Source: Chinchilla lanigera (Eukaryota > Chordata > Mammalia > Rodentia > Chinchillidae). From it: a stretch of DNA of 64,000 nt. How positions within the stretch are numbered: position 1 is the first letter of the stretch; every line of letters begins with the position of its first letter. Shown piece by piece: positions 24,133-35,870 of this stretch. The stretch is from assembly GCF_000276665.1 (NCBI RefSeq), contig NW_004955438.1, forward strand, positions 9,793,589-9,857,588. The letters are read 5' to 3'. The notes under the pieces are model-generated. The model did no database searches. It was not told the origin of the DNA and saw nothing but the letters and a program-made list of their open reading frames with translations. Position numbers and translations under genes: made by a program.

Positions 24133-24326
24133 NNNNNNNNNNNNNNNNNNNNNNNNNNNNNNNNNNNNNNNNNNNNNNNNNNNNNNNNNNNNNNNNNNNN
24201 NNNNNNNNNNNNNNNNNNNNNNNNNNNNNNNNNNNNNNNNNNNNNNNNNNNNNNNNNNNNNNNNNNNNNNNNNNNNNNNNNNNNNNNNNNNNNNNNNNNN
24301 NNNNNNNNNNNNNNNNNNNNNNNNNN
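24133..24326. other. Assembly gap (194 N)
   Basis: An unresolved stretch of N. Translations crossing it are meaningless. Confidence 1.
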
Positions 24327-24855
24327 CTCTCAATGCACTTCAAATTTGGAAATTTTGACCACTGTGTAAAAACAGTAAAAAAGTGATGAAAGTGGAGAAA
24401 CTCAAGACCACATGATAATATGGCCTTTTTCATCAAAATCATTCCGAAGCTTACACCCAAGCTTTTCAAGATTGCTATCCTTTCCACATAATACAGTTGA
24501 GATATAGTTTTCTCTCCTTCACAAATGCCAAAATAAATATTTCTGAAGGAGCTCATTTTTCTCAAAACTTACTTTCAAAGAAGTATTCTTTCATGAACAA
24601 AGTGAGTACAGTTACTCAGGTTACTTTCTTCAGAAATAATTAATTCTCATTTTTTCAATAAAGATTCCCCAGCAACTAATTTTTTAACAGCTTGAAGAGG
24701 ATAATTCACCTATTTGGAGAGATTTGTCATTTCCTTCAAATTTGAATATCTATAATCACTATTCAGGGATTAAATAAAAATTGATAATTAAAAATTTAGC
24801 CATTAAATTTTATGAGACATTCTCTTCTTCAACTATGATATTTTAAATTCAAAAT
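24327..24855. other. Non-coding sequence, no recognised feature
   Basis: AT-rich sequence with no feature I can name. Confidence 0.5.
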
Positions 24856-24859
24856 TCAT

Positions 24860-25160
24860 ATTTAGAAACTCCAACTCCCAATAATGCCATGGTACAGAGA
24901 GATAAGGACTTAGGGAGGTAATTAGGTCATGACAGTGGGCCCCTCATGAGAGTTATGCTCTTCTAAGAGAAGGCAGAATAAGGAATTTGGCTCCTCCCTC
25001 ACTTCACATGAGAAAACAAAGACAGGGTCCTCACCAGGCAGTGAAAACCAGGCATCCTGACCTCAGACTTGTAGTCTCCAGAACTGAGAAACAACTCTTT
25101 GTTACTTAACATACTCAGTCAAAGTCTTCTTGTTACAAGAGCCTCAGATGGATAGAACAT
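24860..25160 (+). mobile_element. MLT1-type MaLR LTR, sense
   Basis: The sequence 'aactccaactcccaataatgccatgg..cttagggaggtaattaggtcatgac..gggcccctcatgag', then 'gacagggtcctcaccaggcag', 'catcctgacctcagacttgtagtctccagaactgagaaacaactctttgtt' follows the MLT1 LTR from middle to 3' end. It is an ancient solo LTR. Confidence 0.75.
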
Positions 25161-26075
25161 ATGACTTAATTAAATTGGACACCATAAGAGAGAATAATAC
25201 CATGAAATTTCACAACTTATATAGAACTGATCTTAAAGTGGTCAATTAACTTGTTAATGGCAGAAGAGTGAGTAGAGGAAGCTATTGCTTTAAAGTGAGT
25301 TCAAGTATGCAATAGTTGACTAATGGATGAAGAGCATTACCTAAAAATATGTGTTTTAATGTTTAAAAGAGTAACATTTAATTAAACATGATCTGGTTTC
25401 TATAACTTTAAATCTATGATCCATTGTCAGGCAAGTTACTATTGCACTGACATCTAAATGGATTGAGTGTGTTAAATAAATCTTTCCTAAATTTTTATTT
25501 AGAGATTTTTCAAAAAAAAACCAGAAGTATTAGCCAAGGTAATGATACCCAGTTGTATAAAGTCTTTTTATCTTGGTTGATTATGTTTTGAGTGGACAAT
25601 CTTAAGACAACTGTGCTTTGACCTTCTTGTTAATGATGAGCTTGCTCTGTGATTGTTTAACTACCTTCGGTTTTTCTTTCCCATCTGTAATGGGTGACAT
25701 ATCCCTCAGTGAGTCACTTTTGGCTTTAAATTATGAAATAATGCCAAAACTCTTTGAAAAATAAAGTGTTCTGTATATGATTCATAATCAAAATAATGAT
25801 GTTAACCTCTACAGAGTCTCCTAAAAATAATTATGCTTCACAGACTCCAAATCAGTACAGCTGGCTTGAGTTTCATTTTTAAATCCACATTCATTTAGAA
25901 GCATTTGATCAACTCAACTCGGCTTAACAGCAGTAGGCATGCTAGAAAGGGGACAGAGAATCTGGGTAAGAAAAACAGTGAAGGAGGAAGAGTCCAAATT
26001 TGTTTTATAGCAATTTCTACATACAATCGCATATTACATGTAGCAGAGAGATAACCTTTTGCTGAGATAACCTTT
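25161..26075. other. Non-coding sequence, no recognised feature
   Basis: AT-rich. At 26046-26076 there is a short direct duplication (GAGATAACCTTTTGC twice), just left of a SINE. No gene evidence. Confidence 0.5.
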
Positions 26076-26079
26076 TGCC

Positions 26080-26175
26080 TGATCGGCTGCAGATATAGCT
26101 TAGTGGTAAAGCACTTGCCTAGCATGCCTGAAGTCCTAGCTTTAAAGCTGGCACCAACAAATAGAAAAAAAGGAA
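26080..26175 (+). mobile_element. ID-like SINE, sense
   Basis: The body 'gctgcagatatagcttagtggtaaagcacttgcctagcatgcctgaag' with 'ggcaccaac' and an A-rich tail is a tRNA-derived ID-type copy. It differs from the GGTACC-type copies elsewhere and looks older. Confidence 0.8.
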
Positions 26176-26289
26176 AAGAAATAGGAAGATGAGATTGAGT
26201 AAGCCAAAGTGAGCTAAACTTCTCACACAGAACAATGGCAATAATACCACAAACTAGCCCAAGTACTTCAGCTATGCCCATATATTTTC

Positions 26290-26430
26290 TCCATTGTTTA
26301 ATACAATTTCCAGAGTTAAATATTATTGAATTCTCTAGTTTACAGAAACACAGGCTTAAGTTGGGAGATATTAAGTAGCTTTTATAGAATAACTAACTAG
26401 GTAGCAACAAAACAGATATTTACAAAAGGC
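26290..26430 (+). mobile_element. MIR-like SINE, weak
   Basis: The run 'gaattctctagtttacagaaacacaggcttaagttgggagatattaagtagctttta' with 'taactaactaggtagcaacaaaacag' follows the MIR core and right arm at low identity. Confidence 0.45.
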
Positions 26431-26575
26431 TTGATTGGTTACCAAGGACACCTACAGCATGTAACAAAAAGTACATATTCTCCATTTTCTTGATATGCAG
26501 TGGAAAATAACACATTTCCTCACACATGACATGAAGGAAAATCTTACGTTAAAACAAACATACATAGAGTCTTCT

Positions 26576-26662
26576 TAAATTTTCTTCTTTACTTCTTTCT
26601 TGACTCTTTCTTCCTTTTTTCTTTTCTTCCTTTTTTCTTTTCTTGTTTTTTCTTCTTGTCCC
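26576..26662. repeat. Polypyrimidine (CTTT)-rich tract
   Basis: About 85 bases of almost pure C and T with CTTT and CTTCC units. Confidence 0.85.
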
Positions 26663-27154
26663 ACTAGCCAGTGCAGACAATGATAAAGACTGATGCCAAT
26701 CAGAACAGAGATTTTCCTCAAAAAGACTTCCAATTATTTGAACACTTTCTTGAATATTGTAATATGATTACAGGAATGTCAAAATGTGCTCAAAATGTAT
26801 TGACCTGATGACTTTTGGCGGTGATTAACTCTCAATGTAATTAACATATAGACAACACTAGGCCAATTTATGGAATATTCTGTCCAAGGATAGAGACTGA
26901 GACACACTAGAAGCAAGGGCTGAAGTAAGCGATGCACTGAATATCCTCTTCAGTTTCTCCTAACCACACACAGCTCCCGTCTATCAGCTTGACTTCCCTA
27001 TATGCAGGTCTTATTCTTTTTATAGGAAGAGGACTACCAACAGCTTCAAAAGCAGAACTTCAACTTACTGGGTGTACCACTCTGAAACTCTTCTTTCTCT
27101 CCAATAGTTCTGGATTAGTTTCCAGGGGAATAATGACTCAATTTTTTGATCAAA

Positions 27155-27375
27155 TACTCATGGTGGTGCATGCTTATAATCCTAGCACTTTGGGAGGTTG
27201 AGGGAGAAAGACTGCAAGGTCAAGTCCTGCCTGGACAACTTTGTGAGACTTGCCTCAGCATAAAAGAGAAAAAAGAATTGAAAGTGTTGTTCAGTGTAAA
27301 GGCATTGGGTTCAGTTCCTACTACAAAATTAAACTCAAACAAACAAACAAACAAACAAGAACAACAGAACCCTCA
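27155..27375 (+). mobile_element. B1 plus ID-like dimeric SINE, sense
   Basis: The B1 part reads 'catggtggtgcatgcttataatcctagcactttgggaggttgaggg..ctgcctggacaactttgtgagacttgcctcagcataaaa'. It is followed by an ID-like half ending 'gcattgggttcagttcctactacaaaatt' and a (CAAA)n tail (27337-27358). A B1 joined to an ID-like monomer is a known composite SINE of several non-murid rodent groups. Confidence 0.75.
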
Positions 27376-27509
27376 ATCTTTGTGTCAGTCAATGCCACCA
27401 GGTGATAGAAAATGGGGAAATATGGGCCATCAGTATCTGTTCCACACCCTAACCTTAAAGCATGGTAAAAAATAGACAGACAAGGCAGATATTTCTTACA
27501 AAACTGCTG

Positions 27510-27622
27510 TTTTTATGCAGTATATAAGATACAGTATTTGACCCTCACAAATCATCCAGTACTGTAGTACAGTATTATTATACATGTTTTAGAAAATCAC
27601 ATTCAGAAGTTGTAAATATTTG
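27510..27622 (+). mobile_element. MIR-like SINE, weak
   Basis: The run 'atttgaccctcacaaatcatccagtactgtagtacagtattattatacatgttttagaaaatcacattcagaagttg' follows the MIR centre (CTCACAACAACCCTATGAGGTAGGTACTATTATTATCCCC..). The ends are undefined. Confidence 0.5.
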
Positions 27623-27959
27623 AGTTCACTTTAACATACTTAATGCTATCTTTGGCACATGTACATGCTCCCTGTACATAATGTCTCCGGGAGCAATAGG
27701 TGTCATTTTCCTTTCAAAGGAGCAGACTAATTCTCTCCTTCAACATCAAAGCTATGAAGGCCCAATGAAACATAAATACACATTGTGAGAATTCTCTGTT
27801 TCCTTTAAATTGGACTTAGAATTTCCCAAATATCTGCATATGCCGACCTATCTGTGAGGGATGACATCTGATTCTATCTAAAGCTTCACAAAATGTAATG
27901 GAAAATTCTATTTTACTTTGCAATCACACAGTAAAAGTTTGTAAAGTTCAGCATTATGA

Positions 27960-28260
27960 TTGCTGTTTGCCTTCCCTTTCCCACTGACTGAGAGCTGTTA
28001 AATTACGTATATTGGATATGCACAGTTTCAAAAAGGGAGTCCATTAATAAGAAGAAAGAGGTTATATTAATGGGTCTATTGTAAACTTCAACAATTTCCC
28101 ACTTTTGTTGGGCCTAAGGATAACGATTTTACTCTGAGGCAGATTTGCAAATACATGGGATTCTGAAGTATAAATTGTTGAGTTTAATGGAATTAGCCCC
28201 TGGCTATGAATAATTCTCCAATTATTTATTTTAAGAAAGCAGAAATGAAAAGGAACAAGA
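27960..28260. other. Candidate conserved non-coding block
   Basis: No repeat signature. The block is rich in homeodomain-like cores (TTAAATTACG, CATTAATAAG, ATATTAATGG, CTCCAATTATTTA) set in moderately complex sequence, as is common in distal enhancers in gene deserts. This is inference from texture only. No comparison could be made. Confidence 0.25.
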
Positions 28261-28784
28261 TACAGTCTTCAGAAGATCCTACTTTAATAACTCCAGGCTA
28301 TTCCTCTCTGACCAGAATTCGACTGCATTTTCCTTAAATGCTTACTTCTGGACATGGAAAACAGTAGTAACATTTGTCAGTTTCTAAATCCCCTGGTATT
28401 TTTCTCTTTTTCAATAATCTCATTTAAATATTTTTATCTTGTCCCAAGTTATTTTCAATAATTTTCTTTTTTACTGTTATACTTACTTTCTTTGGTTGAT
28501 ATGTGAGACCAGGCATACAGTGGTCCTCAAACACAATTTTCTTGTCAATTTTAGTTCCCTGAAGACAACTGCAGTTTGAAAAAAAATATAAATTACCAGA
28601 AATGAACAATTCGTAAGTTTTAAATTGTTTACCATTCTGAATAGCATGATGAACTACCATCTTTAGACTCCTTCCTACACCATTTCATCCAGGGCATAAA
28701 TCATAGTTTGGTCTGGATTACCTATGCTGGGTATATTCACTTAATAGCTGTTTCAGTTATCAGACTGACTGTTGAGGTGTCACA

Positions 28785-28915
28785 GTGCTTGTGTTCAGAT
28801 AATCCTCATTTTACTTAATAATGCTCACAAATTACAACAATAAAGATACTGGGAGATAAGATATGCCAAAGAGAAGTCATAAATTGTTTTCTTCAAGTGA
28901 AAGACAGAAATACAG
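28785..28915 (+). mobile_element. Tigger-type DNA transposon relic
   Basis: The sequence 'ataatcctcattttacttaataatg..' followed by 'gatatgccaaagagaagtcataaattgttttcttcaagtgaaag' follows the region around the transposase start of Tigger (pogo-like, CENP-B related) elements, where the peptide begins with a MPKR-type basic stretch. Stops interrupt it. It is a short, dead fragment. Confidence 0.5.
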
Positions 28916-29091
28916 TAAGATATTTTCAGTCATGTACCATCTACATATTATTATAATCTTTCCAGTGTTAGTTATTGCTATTAGTTCCTTACTGTGCCTG
29001 GTAAATTCGCCTTTAACATAGCTAATAGGTTTTCAGAAGGAATTTAGAAAAGTTTGGCAAGGAAAGCTAAAGAAAACCTAAAATTCTATAA

Positions 29092-29490
29092 AGTGTAACA
29101 AGTGATTTTGATCAGAACTGCAAAGACCAGAATGTGCACAGGAATCTGAAAAGTAAAGGCCAGGCTCAGGAGACATCAATTGGTAGCAGAGATTCCTTTG
29201 ATAGAAAATTTATCTACATTATTTCATATCCTGATACTTTGCAGGAGACTGAGATTAAAGGTAATGGACTAATTGATCTGGTGGAAGAAATTTCAAGACA
29301 GGCTAATATTCAGTCTGTGACATGGGTTCTGTTGGCTGCTTTCAACTGGATTTGTGGTGAGAAATGGCAAAAAAAGGATAGAGCACAAAAATTTGTAAGA
29401 CTTAAGTTTGACCTAGTAAGAGCCATGTATAAACCTCCGGCCAAAGGAGGTATGGCTGCTCAGGAGATTGGCATCATTAAAAGAAAGTAA
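29092..29490 (+). pseudogene. Gag-like open frame of a MaLR endogenous retroelement (remnant)
   Basis: An uninterrupted frame of 132 codons runs from just after a stop at 29089-29091 to TAA at 29488-29490. No convincing ATG opens it; an in-frame GTG stands at 29134. The translation is not low-complexity: it has a hydrophobic/aromatic stretch (TWVLLAAFNWICG), then basic residues (KKDRAQKFVRLKFDLVRAMY) and ends KRK. The position at the 5' side of a MaLR internal region suggests a gag relic, since MaLR elements carry only gag-related sequence. I did not recognise the protein itself, so the assignment rests on context. At 29486 AAAGTAAGT resembles a splice donor. No pol or env reading was seen. 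Confidence 0.45.
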
Positions 29491-29796
29491 GTACTTTATA
29501 TAGGGGTAAGAAGAAAGATTGTTTGAAGGCATCACAGAAATCAGCAAACTTCATCCATTACAGGCTCAAGGGTGCAAAACTATCAACCTTTCATTTTAGA
29601 AAATAGTTCTTGGACCCTCCCTGCTCAAGAAAGATGTCTCGAGAAGTCTGTTTCTCCGGATTCATTTCATTGTACTCAGCCATCCAGGCACTTAGCGTTT
29701 ATTGTAGTCATAGGTGAAGAAGACCTGGTTTGTGAGAGTTTATGCATGATGCCGCTTTTACAGGCATGAAGAATGAAGAGTTATTTTTTACTTCTT

Positions 29797-29878
29797 TTTG
29801 ACACTGGGAATTGAGCTCAGAACTTTGTGCTTGCCAGCCAGAGGCTTCTGCTGCTGAGCTGTATCCCAACTTCAGCAT
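29797..29878 (-). mobile_element. ID-like SINE, old, antisense
   Basis: The run 'actgggaattgagctcagaactttgtgcttgccagccag' plus 'tgctgctgagctgtatcccaac' is the reverse complement of the ID-type head and B-box. A T-rich tail lies on the left (TTATTTTTTACTTCTTTTTG). It is inserted in the MaLR internal region and diverged from the young copies. Confidence 0.75.
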
Positions 29879-30539
29879 AAAGAGTTGTGAAGTCAGGAAA
29901 TCTTCCACCCAAATTTCAAAAGAAGGCCTGGGAGGCCTGACATGAAGCCCCAGAGAGGGCAGTGAGTGAAGCTGTGTGGAACAAAATCAAAATGCAGTGG
30001 GGACTCCAAAAAGTAGGAGATGCCAAGAATAAGCAATATCCGAAGAGGAAAGCAGCAGGCTATGAACGGAGCCAGCCCAAGAGACAAGGGAGTGAGGGCT
30101 GCAACTGGCAAGACAGAGGGGTGGAGCTGTCCAAACATTCAGAACCAACATTTTGCCGCCATGTGGCCTGGATCCTAGATATGGAGCTACTGACCTTAAT
30201 GTGTGCCCAGCTTATTTCAAACTTGCTTTGATCTAATTCTTTTCTCTCCCCTCTATTCTTCCCTTTTGCATTTGGAATGTTTACTCTGTGCTGTCCTATT
30301 TTGGGACTATATAACATGGTTTTGATTTTTACACAGGTTCACAACTAAGAGTTTGCCTTGATTCTCAGAAAAGATTTTTTACTTTTTTTTTTTTTAAGTA
30401 AAACACACTTTTTATTGTACTTTACTTCACTGCAGCATCAAGGTTACTTTCATTTTGAAAACTGGTAGAACAGCTGAGACTTTGGGGAAAGGACTGATGC
30501 ATTTACACTTGAATTATGTTAGGAAGAATTATGAACTTG

Positions 30540-30956
30540 CTATTTGTAGAATAGGTGTGATTTAAGGAGATGTGTTTGGATATGAGTTGACAAGGGGCAA
30601 AAAGTGGGAGGTTAGGGTGAACTGGCAACTTGACTGGCTTTGGGGTTTCCCCCTAGAAGATGGTTGCCGTACACTTCTGTGTGTGTATGAATGGGTCATG
30701 GAGGTGTGACTAAGAGCCCATATCTGTTCTCTTGCCCCTTCCTCTCTGGTTCTCTTTCCTGCTTTGCATCTTGAGTGCAGTGTACTAAGGGGTTTGACCT
30801 TCCATTCCCTTCCATCATGACATGGTATTTCTATCTTGGAGACAGCTGTCTATGGGATGAAATCCTCCAAAACCATGAGGTAAATTAAACCTCACTTCTT
30901 TAAATTGTGGGTATTGGGTATTGTGTCCCAGGAATGGGAGTGCTGACTAATATACT
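30540..30956 (+). mobile_element. MaLR-type 3' LTR, sense
   Basis: The block ends 'aaaaccatgaggtaaattaaacctcacttctttaaattg..ggtattgtgtcccaggaatgggagtgctgactaatatac', the characteristic MaLR LTR 3' end with an AATTAAA-like polyadenylation signal. A pyrimidine-rich CTCTTGCCCCTTCCTCTCTGG part occurs in mid-LTR. It directly follows the internal region and is taken as its 3' LTR. Confidence 0.65.
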
Positions 30957-33435
30957 GTGTATGAAAAAAAACAGAATATATGGGACTTACTGCTATCCAT
31001 GTTCTCAAACATCCACTCAGGATCTTGGAATATATGCCCCTTAGGTGAGCAAGAGTATTTTAATTACTAACAAATGTTATCATAGACAACTTTGGGCTAG
31101 TTACACTAATTCTTTCCAAGAGAGGTTTATGTATTTTTTGGTTCACATAATCAAGAGACAATAGTATAATAAATAAATAATATCATCATGAAGATTCACC
31201 ATAGGGTAGGCCATAGATAGTATTGCATTTCTAAACTTCTTTTATGTCAAGAATTTAGATTTCTCCCAATTAACATTTATTAATTCATGACTAAATACTG
31301 AGGAAAATTTTTAAATATTAAGGCTGTTATTTAAAGATACAAGAATTGTCTAACTGCTAAAGAGACTATGATAAATTCCATGCCAACAAGGAGGTAGAGA
31401 GATGAAGAATAGTTACAGTCCTGTTTCCTAGGAAATCTCAAAGAACTTTGTATAGTTGTGGGATTCTAACACAGAATAGCTAGAACATCACACAATCCAT
31501 AATTTGTTTTAAGTGTTCTCATTCCCAGAGACACTACTCAAAGGACAGAAATTTTGAAAGGACAGGGGTAATATCCACATGCCTTAATCTAAAGCATTGT
31601 GGCAAGTTGTGAAATCCTAAATATTCTCTTTAACTATTTTACTTTCCCTTTTTGCATTTGGTTTCCAACATTTCTGAGGTCTGTGGACTCTGGAATTATT
31701 GTAATATGTGCCTGTTGGTATTCCTTTAGATGAGCCCAAAGACCATTAGCTGGGCAATGAAAATGGTGAGGAATTCTTTTTACTAGTCCTAAATACTAGG
31801 TATTAATTATAGGGAGATGTCTTATTCTTTATCCTCTTCATAGTTAATCTCAGAGTTAAGGAGATTTTGTAAATAAAGAGATTAAATTGTCTACATGAGA
31901 ATTACAGAGGGATTAGACAAGCACTAATTTTCTCAGCTAGTCTTCACACCAAAATCTTAGTAAAACCTATTCATCCTTCAAGGAATTCTTGCACTTGAAA
32001 AATTATTGAACTTTGACAAGCACAATGCCTAATCAATAATTTAGCATCAGTAACTGTAACTGAAAAATTGACTCCATTTTTAGTAGCATGTGAAAATAAG
32101 TGAATAGTATTTATTTAAGAGGTCAATATCACAGTCCTGTTGAAGCCAATGACTGAAAGAACATAAGTCAGACTTGAAAAATAGTTTCCTGTATTTCTTG
32201 GAATGTATTATTTTTGTGATGGTGTCTTTTCATGTGGCTATTCCTCATTTCTGTTTGTAAGTTTGTGAAATCAAAGTATGACTAGTATATTGCACAGAGT
32301 ATGAGTTTTTCTTCAGTAAAAAAAAAATGAAAGATGGTATTTCAAAAACTTGAGTATTCACTGTAATTATAGGATGAGGAGACTTGGAATTATATTTAAA
32401 AATCCAGAATGATGATATATGTATCTATCCCGTATCTACCTACCCAGGTACTTAGGGATATCTAAGTTTACTTCAGATCACCTTTGCCAATTTAGGGTAT
32501 TGTTGACTAACTGTTTTGAAAACATAGTACAGATACTTCATTAGGAAAGTAACAAAGTAAATACAGTGGAAATTGCCAAAGGCATTGTTAGCAATATGAA
32601 ACCTCTGTTGAAACTTTGCCTTGAGACAGCTGTGGTCCAAGGTACCCATGGATCAGGAATTATATAATAATTGTCACAGACGTTTTCTCTAATTTAACTG
32701 AAACAACGTCAACCTGTAGAGCTATACCATAGAAAAGAAGGGAGGTAAGGTCAGACTTTTTTCCACTAAATAAAATGGAATCCACAATGATCTAAACAAG
32801 GTTTACAAAATTGCTTCTGACTTGATAAGCATTTGAGTAAGACATTTCACACAAAATAATAGATCAATTAGAAAAGAATACAACCTTAAAATTAGTAGTT
32901 TGGGAGCAAAATGTCCATTTAAAAAAAGAAATTGTAAAGCTTCCACTCGAAATCTCTCTGGAGAAATGGAAAGAGGTTGAGATGAGAATTGTTGACCAGG
33001 AATCCACAGATCACAAAGAAAGAAGAAAAGAAAAGTAATGATGGGGAGAGACAGTAGTATGGAAATGAACTTTCAGTGAGTTTCAGGGTGTTACTACAGG
33101 CACACATCTGTCTGTAATGCTTGCCTAACTGGACAGTTAACATTTATTGGGCAGGACCTATCGTATATTACTGTGTAATACTTCCCAGCCTCCATATGAT
33201 GCTTAGTACTGTGCTAGTGTGTTTTGATCCATAAATGGATAAATTTGAGCCGTCTAGTGTGTTTTCATTGATGCATGAATAGAATGAACTTTCTAATGTG
33301 TTTTTAGTAATGAGTAGATTTTCCTTTACATTATTAATAGACTGAATTTAACATTTGAATTTCAGCCGATTTTCTAGCAATATTTGCATAAAATTCTTAA
33401 TAAATCTCATAATACACAGATGAGCCTTGTAGTTT
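30957..33435. other. Non-coding sequence, no recognised feature
   Basis: AT-rich and apparently unique. Frames are short and unstructured. I see no repeat I can name with confidence. Confidence 0.5.
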
Positions 33436-33439
33436 ATAT

Positions 33440-33650
33440 TGTTCCTACTGCATCCTCTTAGTAACTTCATTTGAATCCCCTACAGCATTTTAGAATAGTC
33501 ACTGTATTATTTGTTCTGTTTCACAGAGGAAAAAATCTGAACTAACTTCATGGTCTTAAATAACTGTTCCATTCTGCATAGCTAGCACAGGGTTAGTAAG
33601 AAGGTTTGCAGCAGAAGAACTAGCCCAGTTTACCCTGATGGTTTCTAAGC
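33440..33650 (+). mobile_element. MIR SINE, sense
   Basis: The run 'cactgtattatttgttctgtttcacagaggaaaaaatctgaac' followed by 'ctgcatagctagcacagggttagtaag..gcagaagaactagcccag' follows the MIR core and right arm. Confidence 0.6.
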
Positions 33651-33689
33651 AGTGCCTCTAGTCGTCCGCTCCCTCCTGCCATGATGTTT

Positions 33690-33832
33690 CTGCCTTGAAG
33701 CCAGTTGAACATGGACTAAAACTTTGGAAACTGTGAACTAATTTTAACCTCTTTTTCTTTAAGTTGTGCACACGTGGTATTGTGTTCCAGAAATGAGAAA
33801 GATGACTAATATACTGTTGTAGATAATATTGG
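33690..33832 (+). mobile_element. MaLR LTR 3' fragment, sense
   Basis: The run 'gccatgatgtttctgccttgaagcc..gaacatggactaaaactttggaaactgtgaactaa' and 'tctttaagttgtgcacacgtggtattgtgttccagaaatgagaaagatgactaatatac' is the 3' half of a MaLR LTR. It resembles the 30540-30956 LTR end but is truncated on its left. Confidence 0.65.
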
Positions 33833-34265
33833 AGCTATCTAACATTCCTAAATTAGAATATGTGAAATAACTTGCTATACTATACCCTTATCTGTTTTCT
33901 CATTTTCCCTAGAAGTTAGCACTCTACAATTTTTGTACATATAATATATTTAAACAAACACAGAGTACATATACATTTATGTACATGTGGATTTAGCATA
34001 CTTTTATATGTATGCATATAGATAAGTACAATATATTTACTATATGCATGTACATACAAAAAATAAGTAACATTTTATAAAAATAAGTTTTTCTTTAATT
34101 TTAATGTCAAGTTTTTTCCCAAAATTTATAATTAATATTTGCATCTTATTTATTTGTTTAGTTGTAGCCTATTTACACTATATTATAATACTTTATTATG
34201 GTCCTAAGTTTTAAGTTTTTTGATTGAATGTCATTTAGTTATTCATTATCTGTGATGAGTAGAAT
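33833..34265. other. AT-rich sequence with a TA/CATA-rich stretch
   Basis: Positions 33940-34060 are rich in ATGTACATA-like words. Nothing else recognised. Confidence 0.5.
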
Positions 34266-35150
34266 ACTATAAGTAGTCTTGGAAAAGCCCTCTGAAACAT
34301 AAAAGCTAAAATTTATCTTGAGTCTATACATAGCTTTAGGTGTGGTGAGTCATAAGTAATATGAATATTCAATTTTGTGAGAAAGAACTAAATTGTTTTC
34401 TGAAGTGTTTGTACTGATTAGCACTTTCAATAATAATGTGTAAGACTGCCCTTTGATTGACACAGATTATTGTCAGACTCCTAAGCTTTTTCCAATAAAA
34501 TGATTAGTTTTAGAATAGTTTCTCAGTATGGCTTTAATTTGTAATTTCCCAGTTACTAAAGAGACTGTAAATTTTACTCCTAACTTTTATTGAACATTAG
34601 AATTTCCTTACATACTTATGTTAGAAGTCCTTCACTGTTCACATGTGCTGCCTATGTTTTCTTCTGGCTTTATTTTATCTTTGTATATTTTTAAAGGTAT
34701 GTATTGAGAAACTGAATATTTCAATAAAAACATAGTGAACATTATTAATATTTGTAGTTAGGTCATGACTGTATTTGTTTAAGGAGGGCTTAGGGTTAAT
34801 AACATTAAGGGTTATTCCTCCTTGTATTGAAGGTATTTAACCTTTCTTAAAATACACGTTCATTTTTTTTCCTCTTCTATTTAAGTGCTCAATCTATCTG
34901 GCGCTTGATTTTTAGAATGGCATTAGAGTTATGCTTTTCAATATAAGTGTAATTTTCATCTACATGTTTTAGGTGACATGCATTCTGCTTTCCCTGATTT
35001 TGTATTCTTCCTCTTTTATTTCTACAATTCTCATGATAGGAAGAGATTTTTAACTCACTGTTTTGTTCTACCAGTTAATGCTCTTTTCCTGCTTATGCAT
35101 CACATTGGTTTAACTAGTAGTATATTATTATAAGGCTTTCTTTTTAAAAA

Positions 35151-35248
35151 TTTTTTAAATTTTTTTTTTTTTTCGGTACCAGGAATCGAACTCACGACGT
35201 CGCTCTTGCCAGGCAGGCGCTGTGCCGCTGGGCTAAATCCCCGGCCCC
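35151..35248 (-). mobile_element. ID-like SINE, antisense, with diverged target-site duplication
   Basis: The T-rich tail leads into 'cggtaccaggaatcgaactcacgac' and 'ttgccaggcaggcgctgtgccgctgggctaaatccccggcccc'. Flanks at 35132-35150 and 35249-35267 agree at 16 of 19 bases by my alignment, consistent with a decayed duplication. Confidence 0.9.
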
Positions 35249-35747
35249 AAGATTTGCTTTTTAAAAAGTTTATTGTGTCTTCTTCCAACTTCATTAAGTC
35301 TCCATAATTTTGTTACATTATTTTACTGCAAATTGTAATGCCCAGTAAGATATTTGACATATAAATGTGCAGCTGTGTACCATACTGTAGTATAATCATA
35401 AATAAACAGGAGGAGGGTTTCTCCTGAGAAGTCCCCCAAACACTTCCTTTCAGTCTCCTTTTCCCTAAAGGTGAGAATCAGTCTGCTTCTTTTTTTTATC
35501 ACTTCCCTGCTGTGCTTCCGATCTAAGCCTGCTCTAGTAAAGTAGTACAGTTTTGACTGCTCTTGATATTTTATTCTTGGGAAATATAGTGTTACTTTGT
35601 GTCTGACTTGTTTTGCATAACATTAGGTAGGCAGGATTCATCCTTTTTGTGGCATATAAGTGTAGTTCATTTACTTTTATTTCCATATAATATTCGATTG
35701 TATAAATGTATACCACAATGAATTTGTCTGATAGAAATCTTGGTTCC

Positions 35748-35870
35748 GGGGCTGTGGATTTAGCTCAGCGGCAAAAGCGCCTGCTTGGCAAGCACAAGGT
35801 TGTGAGTTCAGTTCCCGGTACCAGAGAAAAGCCAAAAAAAAACAAAACAAAAAAAAACAAACAAAAAAAA
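35748..35870 (+). mobile_element. Young ID-like SINE with perfect 15-bp duplication, sense
   Basis: A full-length copy: 'ggggctgtggatttagctcagcggcaaaagcgcctgcttggcaagcacaaggttgtgagttcagttcccggtaccagag', then an A-rich CAAA-containing tail. The pol III A-box (TTAGCTCAGCGG) and B-box (GTTCAGTTCCC) are intact. The 15-base repeat AGAAATCTTGGTTCC stands at 35733-35747 and 35871-35885 without a mismatch. Confidence 0.95.

Larger units (their letters stand above)
29040..30530 (+). mobile_element. MaLR-type retroelement internal region, sense
   Basis: The 3' end of this block ('cccttttgcatttggaatgtttactctgtgctgtcc', 'catggttttgatttttacacaggttcacaactaagagtttgccttgattctcag', then 'gagactttggggaaaggactgatg') follows the 3' end of the internal region of mammalian MaLR elements (MST/THE1-int type). 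An open frame lies at its 5' end, and a MaLR-like LTR follows at 30540. An older ID-like SINE sits inside (29797-29878). The 5' LTR was not found. Confidence 0.55.

Noticed and set aside
24043..24565. Long frames on both strands near 24.1-24.5 kb
   Set aside because: They cross 194 unresolved bases, so their openness is meaningless.
35748..35821. tRNA-like sequence with A- and B-boxes
   Set aside because: It is the head of an ID-like SINE with an A-rich tail and a target-site duplication, and several similar copies occur in the window. It is not a tRNA gene.
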